Assembly (NCBI GenBank): GCA_919902735.1
Contig: CAKKRM010000054.1
Span: forward strand, 1-50,670
Origin: Anaerolineales bacterium
GTDB taxonomy: Bacteria > Chloroflexota > Anaerolineae > Anaerolineales > Villigracilaceae
Reading direction: 5' to 3'
DNA: 50,670 nt
The translations under genes and the position numbers were made by a program. The notes beneath the pieces were generated by a model. It searched no databases. It was not told the origin of the DNA and worked only from the letters and a program-made list of their open reading frames with translations. Positions 23,490 through 32,403 of this stretch are shown here, piece by piece; within the stretch, counting starts at the first letter, position 1, and every line of letters starts with the position of its first letter.

Positions 23490-23517
23490 TTGACGTACCT
23501 AAAGAATTAGGTATAAT
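23490..23517 (+). promoter_or_regulatory. Promoter of the peptide ABC operon with internal palindrome
   Basis: TTGACG (23490-23495), 16-base spacer, TATAAT (23512-23517), a near-consensus sigma-70 promoter. The spacer holds the perfect palindrome ACCTAA-AGAA-TTAGGT (about 23497-23512), placed where a repressor would block RNA polymerase. The leader to the first ATG is about 150 bases. Confidence 0.65.
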
Positions 23518-23673
23518 CTGGCTTGCTTGTTTTTTTGGTTTGCACGGCACCTTTTAGTGGATTTGTAATAAATAAAGGAGGTGGTACGCCAAGAGATAAA
23601 GATAAAACGTAAGTTTAATTTGTGTCCAAAAATCAACCCCCCCTATATTTTCTTCTTTGGAGGAGAAAAAACC

Positions 23674-25578
23674 ATGTTACGAAACCGTTTGTTTTTTGTT
23701 ATGGGTTTGCTGGTTGTCGCCAGTATGATCCTCACCGCCTGCGGTGGTACAGCCCCTGTTGCGACTGAAGCTCCCGTTGCTGCCACTGAAGCTCCCGTTG
23801 TTGCGACTGAAGCTCCTGTTACTGAGCAGGCTTCCTATACCACCCCTCACCCAATTTTGGGCGATCTCAAGGTGCGTCAGGCTCTGTCTTACTGCACCAA
23901 CAAAGCTGACTTGATCAAGTCGGTGTATCCTCTTCTCTCTGAAGAAGAGCAGGCGAAATTGGTTATGAACACCTTCATCCCCACCAGCCACTGGGCTTAT
24001 GCCGGCGATGAGAACGTGACCATTTACTCCTATGATACTGCTGCTGGTATGGCTCTTCTCGATGAAGCTGGCTGGACCTTGGCTGAAGGCGCGGACTTCC
24101 GCACCAACGCCAATGGCGATGAGCTGGCTTTGAAGTTCACCACCACCTCCGCTGCCTTCCGCCAGACCTGGGCTGCGATCTGGGAAGCTCAGATGGCTGA
24201 GTGCGGAGTTCGCGTTGTGCGCTTGCATGCTCCTGCTTCCTGGTGGTTCGGCGATACCACGGGTCTTGCCCGCCGCGATTATGAACTCGGCGCTTTCGCC
24301 TGGGTTGGCGATGCTGATCCCGGTGGTCAGTCTTTGTATGCTTGTGATGAAATCCCGCTTCCTGAAAACGGTTGGGCAGGCCAGAACGCGATGGGTTGGT
24401 GTAATGAACTCGCCAGCACAAACATCAAGTTGGCGAACAACACCCTCATCAAAGACGAGCGCATTGCCGCTTACACCATCACACAGGCTGAATTCACGAA
24501 GGATATTCCTTCCATTCCGTTGTTCAACCGCACAGAGACCTTTGCCACCGCCGCGGATCTGACTGGTTTTGCTCCGGCTCCTGGTCAACCGTACTACATG
24601 TACAATGTTGGCGATTGGGAACGCGCTGGCCAGGATACCCTCATCCTGGGCTTTACACAGGAACCCGCTTCCTTGTATGTCCTGGTTGAGAATGCCTTCG
24701 TTGCAGTTGCGGCTGATTACTTCCTCCGCCCCGGACAGACCACCAGCTTGAATTACGATTTTGCCCCTGTCTACATCAAACAATTGCCCACACTCGAAAA
24801 TGGCGGCACCACCAACAACGATGTGGAAGTTAAAGCCGGCGATAAAGTTGTTGACGTGAACGGCGATGTTGTTGAACTCGCGGCTGGCGTGAAAGTTAAG
24901 AATGCGGCTGGCGAAGAAGTTGAATTCGACGGCTCCACAGCCCTCTCCATGAAACAGCTTGTCTCCAAGTTCGAATTCATTGACGGTATCAAGTGGGAAG
25001 ACGGCGAGCCTGTCAAGGCTGCTGATATCGAACTCAGCTACAAGATCACCTGCGATCCTGCATCTGGCGCTACTTCCTTCATTACCTGCGATCAGACCGC
25101 CGGCGTCGAATTCTTCGAAGTTGGTTATAACCAGACTTGGTTGCCTGGCGTTCAGTCCCCGCTTTACTTCCTGCCTGTTTGGGGCATCGAGCCTTCTCAT
25201 CAGGTTCTTGCTGACGGACGCAATTTGAAGGATGTCCCCGCTTCCGAGTGGACCACCATCCCCGAGGTTGCTGAAGATCCGCTATCCTATGGCCCGTACA
25301 TGCTGACCGAATGGGTCAAGGGCGAGAAGATGGTCTTTGAAGCCAACCCGAACTGGGTATTTGGCGCTCCCAAGACCCCGAATCTTGTCATTCAGATCCT
25401 CTCCGCCGAAGGCGCTGAAGCCGCTCTCCTGGGCGGCGAGGTTGATATGCTCGATTCCACCACGTTGGTGGGTCTCAATGAGACTCTCCAGGCTGCCGCC
25501 ACCGAAGGCAAGATTAATACCCTTGTTCTCGCCAGCGCCACCTGGGAACACATCGACATTCAACTTTTCATCCGCTAA
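23674..25578 (+). CDS. Peptide ABC transporter substrate-binding lipoprotein (SBP_bac_5), apparently circularly permuted
   Basis: 634 residues from ATG 23674 (GGAGGAG upstream). A lipoprotein signal MLRNRLFFVMGLLVVASMIL with lipobox LTAC (Cys23) and an ATEAPV repeat linker precede the binding domain. The order of parts is reversed relative to the family: residues about 58-320 start with PHPILGDLKVRQALSYCTNK, normally the second half of such proteins, and end with KDIPSIPLFNRTETFA, normally near the C-terminus. Residues about 321-634 begin DTLILGFTQEPASLYVLVE, normally the mature N-terminus, and end at WEHIDIQLF, normally mid-protein. The paralogue at 30282 keeps the usual order. It delivers oligopeptides to the permeases that follow. 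A 34-base hairpin separates it from them. Confidence 0.85.
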   Translation: MLRNRLFFVMGLLVVASMILTACGGTAPVATEAPVAATEAPVVATEAPVTEQASYTTPHPILGDLKVRQALSYCTNKADLIKSVYPLLSEEEQAKLVMNTFIPTSHWAYAGDENVTIYSYDTAAGMALLDEAGWTLAEGADFRTNANGDELALKFTTTSAAFRQTWAAIWEAQMAECGVRVVRLHAPASWWFGDTTGLARRDYELGAFAWVGDADPGGQSLYACDEIPLPENGWAGQNAMGWCNELASTNIKLANNTLIKDERIAAYTITQAEFTKDIPSIPLFNRTETFATAADLTGFAPAPGQPYYMYNVGDWERAGQDTLILGFTQEPASLYVLVENAFVAVAADYFLRPGQTTSLNYDFAPVYIKQLPTLENGGTTNNDVEVKAGDKVVDVNGDVVELAAGVKVKNAAGEEVEFDGSTALSMKQLVSKFEFIDGIKWEDGEPVKAADIELSYKITCDPASGATSFITCDQTAGVEFFEVGYNQTWLPGVQSPLYFLPVWGIEPSHQVLADGRNLKDVPASEWTTIPEVAEDPLSYGPYMLTEWVKGEKMVFEANPNWVFGAPKTPNLVIQILSAEGAEAALLGGEVDMLDSTTLVGLNETLQAAATEGKINTLVLASATWEHIDIQLFIR

Positions 25579-25598
25579 ATCACACTCCCTGTAATAAT

Positions 25599-25632
25599 AT
25601 GTGGGGCAGGCGAGAAATCGCCTGCCCCACAT
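25599..25632 (+). terminator. Hairpin after the binding-protein gene (partial terminator / mRNA stabiliser)
   Basis: ATGTGGGGCAGGCGA and its perfect complement with a GAAA-type tetraloop region; a T-rich stretch follows about 20 bases later. In ABC operons such structures commonly make the binding protein more abundant than the permeases. Confidence 0.7.
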
Positions 25633-25676
25633 CATAATTAGAAAAGATTTTTTTTAACTTCATTTATGGAGATGCC

Positions 25677-26876
25677 ATGACTGCATATTTAATCCGCCGA
25701 GTTTTGCAATCCATCCTGGTAGTTTTTATTTCAGCTGTGGCTTCTTATGTTTTGCTGAGTTTGGCGCCCGGAGGGCCATTGGCAGGCCTGCGCCAGGTGC
25801 AACAAAATTCCCGTTTTAAGATCACAGAAGAGGATATCGCCAGAATCCGGGCTTCTTTTGAACTGGACTTAAACCTTCCGATCCGTTTTAGCCGTTGGCT
25901 GGTCGGCGCTCCGACAGGTCCGCTCGTGATTGGTGGAAAAGAATATTTTGGCGATGTAGTAGTTGGCTGCCGCAAGCCGATCGAGGCTGAAGTTCTGAAT
26001 TCACGCGGCATCTATGAAATAAAAATAGTGGGGTGCAAGGAAAATGTATTATTAAAGGATATTGTTGGTCGTCGTACCAGTCGGGGAATTCTTTTTGGAG
26101 ATTTTGGCCTCTCCTGGCGCATTTTGCGTGACCGCCCTGTAAGCGACCTGATTGCGAGCCGCATCCCCAAGACCCTGCAATTGATCGGCCTTGAAACGTT
26201 ATTATCATTGGTAATTGGCATTCCTCTGGGTATTTATTCCGCTGTCAAACAGTATTCCAAGTTTGATTATATTTTTACGACCCTGGCATTCATGGGGTCG
26301 GCCATGCCCAGCTTCTTTTTTGGCTTGTTATTTATTTTAATATTTTCGATCCTGCCCAAGAATGCAGGGCTGCCATACGTCCCCGCCGCACTATCAGAAT
26401 CAATTCGTGATTACACCATTCCCCTGATCGGGGAAGTGGTGGCAGGCTCTGCAAAAGATAGAATCCTGCACATGATATTGCCTGTCTCTGTATTGACGAT
26501 CCTCAATATTGCCGGGTGGAGCCGCTTTATTCGCGCCAGCATGTTGGATGTGTTAAGGCAGGATTACGTCCGCACAGCGCGGGCAAAAGGATTGAGCCAG
26601 AACGTGGTTGTTATGAAACATGCCCTTCGCAACGCTCTGATTCCTTTCGTAACGATCGTAGTGTTTACCCTGCCCGGGCTTTTCAGCGGCGCGATCATTA
26701 CCGAAAGTATATTTTCATGGCCGGGCATGGGACGCTTATATATCCTTGCACTGGGCGATTATGATTACCCGGTGGCAATGGCGCTTTTCTTTATCCTGTC
26801 TGTATTAACTGTGATTGCAACATTGTTGCGTGATGTACTCTATACAATTGTGGATCCCCGCATCCGCTTAGCCTAG
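25677..26876 (+). CDS. dppB: Peptide ABC transporter permease (DppB/OppB family)
   Basis: 399 residues. The N-terminal helix MTAYLIRRVLQSILVVFISAVASYVLLSLAPGGPL is the OppB signature. The C-terminal permease domain carries the EAA loop (RQDYVRTARAKGLSQNVVVMKHALRNALIPFVT) that contacts the ATPases. Between them lies an extended extracytoplasmic segment (about residues 85-150), longer than in E. coli DppB (339 residues). It forms the channel with the DppC-like protein that starts 16 bases downstream. Family assignment is secure; the transported peptide is not known. Confidence 0.9.
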   Translation: MTAYLIRRVLQSILVVFISAVASYVLLSLAPGGPLAGLRQVQQNSRFKITEEDIARIRASFELDLNLPIRFSRWLVGAPTGPLVIGGKEYFGDVVVGCRKPIEAEVLNSRGIYEIKIVGCKENVLLKDIVGRRTSRGILFGDFGLSWRILRDRPVSDLIASRIPKTLQLIGLETLLSLVIGIPLGIYSAVKQYSKFDYIFTTLAFMGSAMPSFFFGLLFILIFSILPKNAGLPYVPAALSESIRDYTIPLIGEVVAGSAKDRILHMILPVSVLTILNIAGWSRFIRASMLDVLRQDYVRTARAKGLSQNVVVMKHALRNALIPFVTIVVFTLPGLFSGAIITESIFSWPGMGRLYILALGDYDYPVAMALFFILSVLTVIATLLRDVLYTIVDPRIRLA

Positions 26877-26892
26877 CGTTGAGGATAGTTCA

Positions 26893-27891
26893 ATGACTGT
26901 ATCTGTTCAAATGGATAATATTAAAGCCGAAGCCATTACCATCGAGGAACGCAGTCCGTTCCAGGTGGTGATGACGCGTTTTGTACGGCACCGCCTGGCG
27001 ATGGTGTCCATGGCTGTCATGATCGTGATCTTTATTGTTACGATCCTGGCGCCTTATATCACCACTTTTGAGGTTGACGAGTTAAACGTTGATAAATACT
27101 TTGTTCCTTTTGGGACGGTAGATGAGGCAACCGGGCGTGTGCATTATTTAGGGACTGATAATATCGGGCGCGATTATTTTTCCCGCTTAATTTATGCCGG
27201 ACGTATTTCGCTAACCGTGGCCCTGCTTTCCGTTCTTATCTCCGAGACGGTTGGTGTTGTAGTGGGCGCCGTATCGGGTTTCTATGGCGGCTGGGTCGAT
27301 TCAGTCCTAATGCGGTTTGTTGAATTCATGTTGACCATCCCAACTTTGCCGTTGCTGTTGATTATTTCTTCCATGCTTTTACGGAACGAGGATTTAATAC
27401 CCATTCCAGAATCAGTGCTGAGGGTTGTAGGCAAAATCATGCTGCTTGGCCCCAAAGATGCCCGCAGCGCGGTTTTGATCGTGATTGTCTTGGCTGGGTT
27501 TGGCTGGCTTTCTGCGGCGCAGTTGATGCGCGGCACGGTTCTCTCCTTGCGAGAGCAGACCTTTGTCGAAGCCTCCCGCTCCCTGGGCGCAACGGATATT
27601 TGGATCATTTTCAAACACATGATCCCGAACGCCATGGCTCCCATTATCGTAGATGCCTCGCTTGGTTTGGGCGGTTATGTGGTCGCCGAAGCCGCGCTCG
27701 CCTTCCTCGGCTTCGGTATTCAAGACCCAATCCCCACCTGGGGCAACATGCTTTCAGCGACTCAAACCTATATGTTTGACAAGCCCTGGCTGCCCCTGGT
27801 TCCAGGATTACCTATTTTTATCTGCTCCCTCGCCTTCAATTATATTGGCGATGGCTTGCGCGACGCGCTCGACCCCCGTTTGAAGTTATAA
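26893..27891 (+). CDS. dppC: Peptide ABC transporter permease (DppC/OppC family)
   Basis: 332 residues. The N-terminal cytoplasmic stretch and TM1 (RHRLAMVSMAVMIVIFIVTILAPYIT) are followed by HYLGTDNIGRDYFSRLIYAG, the OppC hallmark. The EAA loop REQTFVEASRSLGATDIWIIFKHMIPNAMAPIIV and the ending GNMLSATQTYMFDKPWLPLVPGLPIFICSLAFNYIGDGLRDALDPR are canonical. An insertion of about 40 residues (LRNEDLIPIPESVLRVVGKIMLLGPKDA) separates two membrane helices. Confidence 0.92.
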   Translation: MTVSVQMDNIKAEAITIEERSPFQVVMTRFVRHRLAMVSMAVMIVIFIVTILAPYITTFEVDELNVDKYFVPFGTVDEATGRVHYLGTDNIGRDYFSRLIYAGRISLTVALLSVLISETVGVVVGAVSGFYGGWVDSVLMRFVEFMLTIPTLPLLLIISSMLLRNEDLIPIPESVLRVVGKIMLLGPKDARSAVLIVIVLAGFGWLSAAQLMRGTVLSLREQTFVEASRSLGATDIWIIFKHMIPNAMAPIIVDASLGLGGYVVAEAALAFLGFGIQDPIPTWGNMLSATQTYMFDKPWLPLVPGLPIFICSLAFNYIGDGLRDALDPRLKL

Positions 27892-27924
27892 TCGGCAAGA
27901 AAAATCTCAATTGCGGAGATACCT

Positions 27925-28959
27925 GTGGCAACAAACAATCAAAAACCTTTGCTCGAAGTGCGTAATCTAAAGACTTATTTCTATACCGAAGACGGTGTGG
28001 TTCATGCCGTGGACGGTGTGAGTTTTGAAGTGAATAATGGCGAAGTGCTCGGTATTGTGGGCGAATCAGGCTGCGGAAAAAGCGTTACCTCCCTTTCCAT
28101 TATGCGCTTGATCAGTGTGCCCGGTAAGATCGAGGAGGGCGAGATCCTGTTTGATGGCAAAGACCTGGTGAAAGCCACGGAAGAGGAAATGATGCAGGTG
28201 CGTGGAAATCGCATTTCCATGATTTTCCAACAGCCCCAGTCTGCGCTTAACCCTGTCTTTCGGGCCGGTGACCAGATTTCCGAAGTGCTGAATATTCATC
28301 AGGATTTTGGCAAGGAAGCAGGTAAGAACCGCGCCATCGAGTTGTTGAAACTGGTGGGCATTCCGGAACCTGAAAGTCGCGCAGAGTCCTTCCCGCATGA
28401 GCTTTCAGGCGGCATGGCCCAACGTGTCATGATTGCCATGGCGCTTGCATGTGTGCCTGACCTCCTGATCGCAGATGAACCCACTACCGCCCTGGATGTG
28501 ACAATTCAAGCCCAGATTTTGGATCTCATGAGGGATATGCGGAATCAATTGGGTTCAGCCATGATCCTGATTACACATGATCTCGGTGTGATTGCCGAGA
28601 TGGCTCATCGTGTGGCGGTCATGTATGCTGGCGAAATTGTAGAGCAATCCCCGGTGGCATCGATTTTTGACATGCCTCTTCATCCGTACACCAAGGGTTT
28701 GATCGGTTCCATTCCAGTTTTAGGTGAAGTTCGCGAACGGCTGGACGTTATCCCCGGGTCAGTGCCTAACCTGGTAAATCTGCCTTCCGGTTGTCGTTTC
28801 GCCCCCCGCTGTATGGCGCGGGTTGAACATAACTTATCAATTTGTACTGAAAAACGCCCCGAATTGACTGATATTTCCGAGGGACATAAAGTACGTTGCT
28901 GGCTTTACCAGGACTCTTACCAGCATGTTGCCCCGCTTAAGCATGGAAGCAAATCCTAA
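27925..28959 (+). CDS. dppD: Peptide ABC transporter ATP-binding protein (DppD/OppD family)
   Basis: 344 residues starting with GTG at 27925 (GGAG 8 bases upstream). Walker A GESGCGKS, signature [16 protein letters not shown], Walker [16 protein letters not shown] and the switch His in [14 protein letters not shown] are all intact. The C-terminal oligopeptide-transporter domain has [29 protein letters not shown], whose cysteines can bind an iron-sulfur cluster in this family. It pairs with the ATPase that follows after 16 bases. Confidence 0.93.
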   Translation: MATNNQKPLLEVRNLKTYFYTEDGVVHAVDGVSFEVNNGEVLGIVGESGCGKSVTSLSIMRLISVPGKIEEGEILFDGKDLVKATEEEMMQVRGNRISMIFQQPQSALNPVFRAGDQISEVLNIHQDFGKEAGKNRAIELLKLVGIPEPESRAESFPHELSGGMAQRVMIAMALACVPDLLIADEPTTALDVTIQAQILDLMRDMRNQLGSAMILITHDLGVIAEMAHRVAVMYAGEIVEQSPVASIFDMPLHPYTKGLIGSIPVLGEVRERLDVIPGSVPNLVNLPSGCRFAPRCMARVEHNLSICTEKRPELTDISEGHKVRCWLYQDSYQHVAPLKHGSKS

Positions 28960-28975
28960 TAGAGATGATGTGGCT

Positions 28976-29968
28976 ATGAATACAAAAATGCAAACTCAAG
29001 AAAAGCCAGACTTGTTGGTCGTAAAGAATCTTACAAAATACTTCCCTGTTCGTTCCGGTGTTTTTCAACGGATCACGGCCTGGGTACAGGCGGTGGATAA
29101 AGTTAGCTTTGCCGTAAAAAGCGGCGAGACGCTGGGCATGGTGGGTGAATCGGGCTGCGGAAAAACAACTGTTGGCCGATCCATTCTTCGCCTGGTCGAG
29201 CCGACTTCCGGCGAAGTCTCCTTCAATGGCGAAAATATCATCACCATGCGCCCCAAATCGCTCAAAGCTTTAAGGCGCGATATGCAGATCATCTTCCAGG
29301 ATCCCTATGCATCCCTGAACCCTCGTATGCCGATTGGTGAAGCGGTCATGGAAGGGTTGCAGATTCACAAAATCGGCCATCCCAAGGAACGTTGGGAGAT
29401 TGCCATTAACATGCTTAAGAAGGTGGGTTTGGAGGAATATCACGCCCGCCGTTACCCGCACGAATTCTCCGGCGGCCAGCGCCAGCGTATTGGTATTGCC
29501 CGCGCCCTCGCGTTGCAGCCAAAATTCATCGTTTGCGACGAACCGGTCTCGGCGTTGGATGTTTCCATTCAGTCACAGGTTTTGAATATTCTCAAGGATC
29601 TTCAAAAGGAATTCGGGCTTACCTATTTATTTATTGCGCACAACTTAAGCGTGGTGGAACATATCTCCGACCGCGTGGCAGTAATGTATCTTGGCAAGAT
29701 GGTGGAACTGACCGAGCGCGACGCCCTTTATCGCGAACCTTTGCATCCCTACACAAAAGCGCTGCTCTCCGCCATTCCGATCCCGCATCCCAATGTGAAA
29801 CGCGAGCGTACCATCCTTAAAGGGGATGTGCCCAGCCCGCTCAACCCGCCCAAAGGCTGCCGCTTTCATACCCGCTGCCCCATTGCCGTTGCAAAATGTT
29901 CGCAGGAAGAACCGGTGTTCAAGGAAGCCAGGCCCTCCCACTGGGTGGCTTGCTGGCTTGCGGAATAA
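28976..29968 (+). CDS. dppF: Peptide ABC transporter ATP-binding protein (DppF/OppF family)
   Basis: About 330 residues from ATG 28976; the upstream ATG at 28925 would overlap the preceding gene by 35 bases. Walker [10 protein letters not shown], the OppF-typical [15 protein letters not shown], signature [18 protein letters not shown], Walker [15 protein letters not shown] and [12 protein letters not shown] are intact. C-terminal cysteines ([21 protein letters not shown]) match the family. It is the last gene of the operon, followed by a strong terminator. Confidence 0.93.
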   Translation: MNTKMQTQEKPDLLVVKNLTKYFPVRSGVFQRITAWVQAVDKVSFAVKSGETLGMVGESGCGKTTVGRSILRLVEPTSGEVSFNGENIITMRPKSLKALRRDMQIIFQDPYASLNPRMPIGEAVMEGLQIHKIGHPKERWEIAINMLKKVGLEEYHARRYPHEFSGGQRQRIGIARALALQPKFIVCDEPVSALDVSIQSQVLNILKDLQKEFGLTYLFIAHNLSVVEHISDRVAVMYLGKMVELTERDALYREPLHPYTKALLSAIPIPHPNVKRERTILKGDVPSPLNPPKGCRFHTRCPIAVAKCSQEEPVFKEARPSHWVACWLAE

Positions 29969-29976
29969 AAGAAATA

Positions 29977-30005
29977 AAAAAGACCGCCTTTTGGCGGTCT
30001 TTTTT
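29977..30005 (+). terminator. Rho-independent terminator of the ABC operon
   Basis: AAGACCGCC and GGCGGTCTT with a TTTT loop followed by T-run. Confidence 0.95.
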
Positions 30006-30011
30006 ATATAC

Positions 30012-30079
30012 AATACCCGCGGTCATAAATTGCGCTTTCCCGCTTATAAAAAAGCGCAATTTGTAACTGCGACGGGTAT
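30012..30079. repeat. Long palindromic element
   Basis: Inner perfect arms AAATTGCGCTTT (30027-30038) and AAAGCGCAATTT (30051-30062); outer arms ATACCCGC...GACGGGTAT (30013-30079). CCCGCGGTCA here and TGACCGCGGG in the palindrome at 36406-36446 are complementary, suggesting one family. Confidence 0.75.
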
Positions 30080-30144
30080 AACATATTAGATTCTTTTTGC
30101 CGTACAACATGGTTATAATTGCTTCAGCGTTTAATAATTGAGCG

Positions 30145-30252
30145 CCTGTATTGCTTTACATACTGATGTTACGCACTGTCCCGAAAGTTTAGACTACAAA
30201 CAGGCGTATTTTACGAGAACCTTCGGGACGTTCCGCGTAAGGTGAGTTACAT
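30145..30252. repeat. Two-layer palindromic element with CTCACCTTACGC arm
   Basis: Right arm GCGTAAGGTGAGTTACAT (about 30235-30252), degenerate left arm TGATGTTACGC, and a different inner pair GTCCCGAAAG / CTTCGGGAC. Third copy of this composite family. It ends about 30 bases before the second binding-protein gene. Confidence 0.7.
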
Positions 30253-30281
30253 ACTCCCACCATTTATATTGGCAGGCAACC

Positions 30282-32204
30282 ATGAAAAACAGACTTCCAC
30301 TTGTGATATGCACCCTCATCATTATGACTGCTTGTTTAACCCCACAGTTGCAGGCAGAGACGCCCACTCCACCGGCGACCCCACTTCCAACCAGCACACC
30401 GATTCCTGAAGAAACGGATTCCCTCACCGTTTGTCTGGGACAGGAACCCAATACCCTTTACCCATTTGGCGGACCCAACGACGCCGCGCGCAGCGTCCTG
30501 GCGGCCATCTACGATGGCCCGATAGACACAATTGGGTACGAATACCAGCCCGTCATCCTCGCTCGAATTCCATCTCTTGAAAACGGCGAGGCACAAATCG
30601 TCAGAACACAGGTGCAGCCCGGAGGTCAGATGGTGGATGCGGAAGGGAATCTGCTCTCATTGAAAGAAGGCTTGCAAGTCCGTCCCGCTGGCTGCCGCAG
30701 CGATGATTGCGCCATCACCTACAGCGGCGCAGCCACCCTTGAGATGGATCAAATGGTTGTCACCTTTCGACTGCGCCCGGATCTCACCTGGGCAGATGGA
30801 ACCCCCCTCACCGCGGATGACTCCATCTACGCTTTTGAGCTTGCCTCCAACCCTGCGAACATTGCGAATTCATTTTTGATCGAACACACTCAAACCTACG
30901 AGGCCGCGGATGAAAAAACATTACAGTGGTGGGGCATACCAGGCTTTATTGACCCCACTTACTTCACCAATTTTTGGGCGCCCGTTCCAAAACATTTATG
31001 GAGCCAGTTCCCCGTCGACCAACTGCAAACCGTAGATATCGCATCCCGTACGCCGCTTGGCTGGGGACCCTATATGGTTGAGGAGTGGGTTGCGGGCGAT
31101 CACATTACGTTGACAAAGAATCCATACTACTTCCGCGCCGTGGATGGCTACCCAAAAATGGATCAACTAACCTTCCGCTTCATCCCTGACCCGGAAATTG
31201 CCCTCAGCGAACTGGTTGCAGGCCGCTGTGACATTCTCGACCCAACCATCAACCTCGACAACCAGGCGGGCTTATTGAAGGAGATGCAAACTGCCGGAGA
31301 AGCAAACGCATTCTTCACCACCGGCATGAGCATGGAATGGCTCGGGCTGGGGCTTGTGCCCGCCACCTATGATAACGGCTATCAAATTCTACTGGATCGC
31401 CAGGATATTTTTGGCGACCAGCACACCCGCCAGGGAATTGCATACTGCCTCGACCGTCAATCGGTGGTCGATACGGTGCTCTCCGGGTTGACAACCGTGC
31501 CCACAACCTATATCCCGGTGGATCACCCCTTATACGATACCAATATTGAACCCATCCCCTACGACCCGCAAGTGGGCCTCTCCCTTCTCCAACTGGCAGG
31601 CTGGAGCGACACGGATAAAGACCTCTCCACACCGCTTCGCGCCATCAGCGTTAAAAACGTCTCCTTCAACACACCATTGGTGTTGAATTACTACACCACA
31701 ACCGCCACCCAGCGCAGGCAGGTGGTGGAAATCCTCGAAACCTCGCTTGCCGAATGCGGCATCGAGCTTAAAGTGCAGTATTTTTCCCAAAACGATCTGT
31801 ACGCCTCCGGCCCCAACGGATTCCTGTTTGGCCGTAACTTCGATCTCGCCGAATACGCGCTGGGCGTAAGCGGCATTGAACCGCCATGCGGCTGGTTTAC
31901 AACCGCCGAAATCCCTGCCGCAGCCAACTTATGGAGCGGAACGAATCTAAGCGGCTACACCGACGCCAGGTACGATACCGCCTGCCTTTCATCACAGCAG
32001 ATGCTCCCCGACGATGCAGATTACATTACCTTTCAACGCCGCACCCAAAACATGTTCTCAACCGACCTTCCCGCCATCCCCCTGTATTACCGCCTGCGGA
32101 TCGCCGCCACCCGCCCCGACATTTGCGGCTTTGATTTCGACCCAACCGCCAACCCGCTTTGGAACATCGAATCGATCATCAGGGGCGATGAATGTGAAAA
32201 TTGA
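30282..32204 (+). CDS. Peptide ABC transporter substrate-binding lipoprotein (SBP_bac_5), canonical order
   Basis: 640 residues. Signal MKNRLPLVICTLIIMTACLT with lipobox MTAC, then a TPTPPATPLPTSTP linker. The mature domain begins DSLTVCLGQEPNTLYPFGG, continues with FRLRPDLTWADGTPLTADD, WGPYMVEEWVAGDHITLTKNPYYF, then HTRQGIAYCLDRQSVVDTVL, and ends IPLYYRLRIAATRP, the usual family order. It lies outside the ABC operon (behind its terminator and two palindromic repeats) and may serve as an alternative binding protein for the same permeases. Confidence 0.88.
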   Translation: MKNRLPLVICTLIIMTACLTPQLQAETPTPPATPLPTSTPIPEETDSLTVCLGQEPNTLYPFGGPNDAARSVLAAIYDGPIDTIGYEYQPVILARIPSLENGEAQIVRTQVQPGGQMVDAEGNLLSLKEGLQVRPAGCRSDDCAITYSGAATLEMDQMVVTFRLRPDLTWADGTPLTADDSIYAFELASNPANIANSFLIEHTQTYEAADEKTLQWWGIPGFIDPTYFTNFWAPVPKHLWSQFPVDQLQTVDIASRTPLGWGPYMVEEWVAGDHITLTKNPYYFRAVDGYPKMDQLTFRFIPDPEIALSELVAGRCDILDPTINLDNQAGLLKEMQTAGEANAFFTTGMSMEWLGLGLVPATYDNGYQILLDRQDIFGDQHTRQGIAYCLDRQSVVDTVLSGLTTVPTTYIPVDHPLYDTNIEPIPYDPQVGLSLLQLAGWSDTDKDLSTPLRAISVKNVSFNTPLVLNYYTTTATQRRQVVEILETSLAECGIELKVQYFSQNDLYASGPNGFLFGRNFDLAEYALGVSGIEPPCGWFTTAEIPAAANLWSGTNLSGYTDARYDTACLSSQQMLPDDADYITFQRRTQNMFSTDLPAIPLYYRLRIAATRPDICGFDFDPTANPLWNIESIIRGDECEN

Positions 32205-32247
32205 TTCTTTCCGCAAGATATGGACGAGTTTACAGGTACGAAAGGAA

Positions 32248-32276
32248 CGTTGTGCCTGTATCTCAAACTTGCTATA
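32248..32276 (+). promoter_or_regulatory. Predicted promoter of the response-regulator gene
   Basis: TTGTGC, 17-base spacer, TATAAT, about 130 bases upstream of ATG 32404. The interval 32205-32403 contains no other feature I recognise. Confidence 0.4.
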
Positions 32277-32403
32277 ATTCATGTATTCATTTATCAGGAG
32301 TCGGCTGTGATAAGAACCGATCATGTATTATTTATTTATATTGAAGATTGCCAAAAAATAGCAACCCAACAGCCACATACAGGCGTAGCGGGGCAGGCTT
32401 TGT

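Noticed and set aside
23677-25200. 507-codon open frame on the minus strand opposite the binding-protein gene
   Set aside because: The plus-strand frame has a lipoprotein signal, family motifs and a ribosome binding site; the antisense translation is low in recognisable structure and arises from codon bias.
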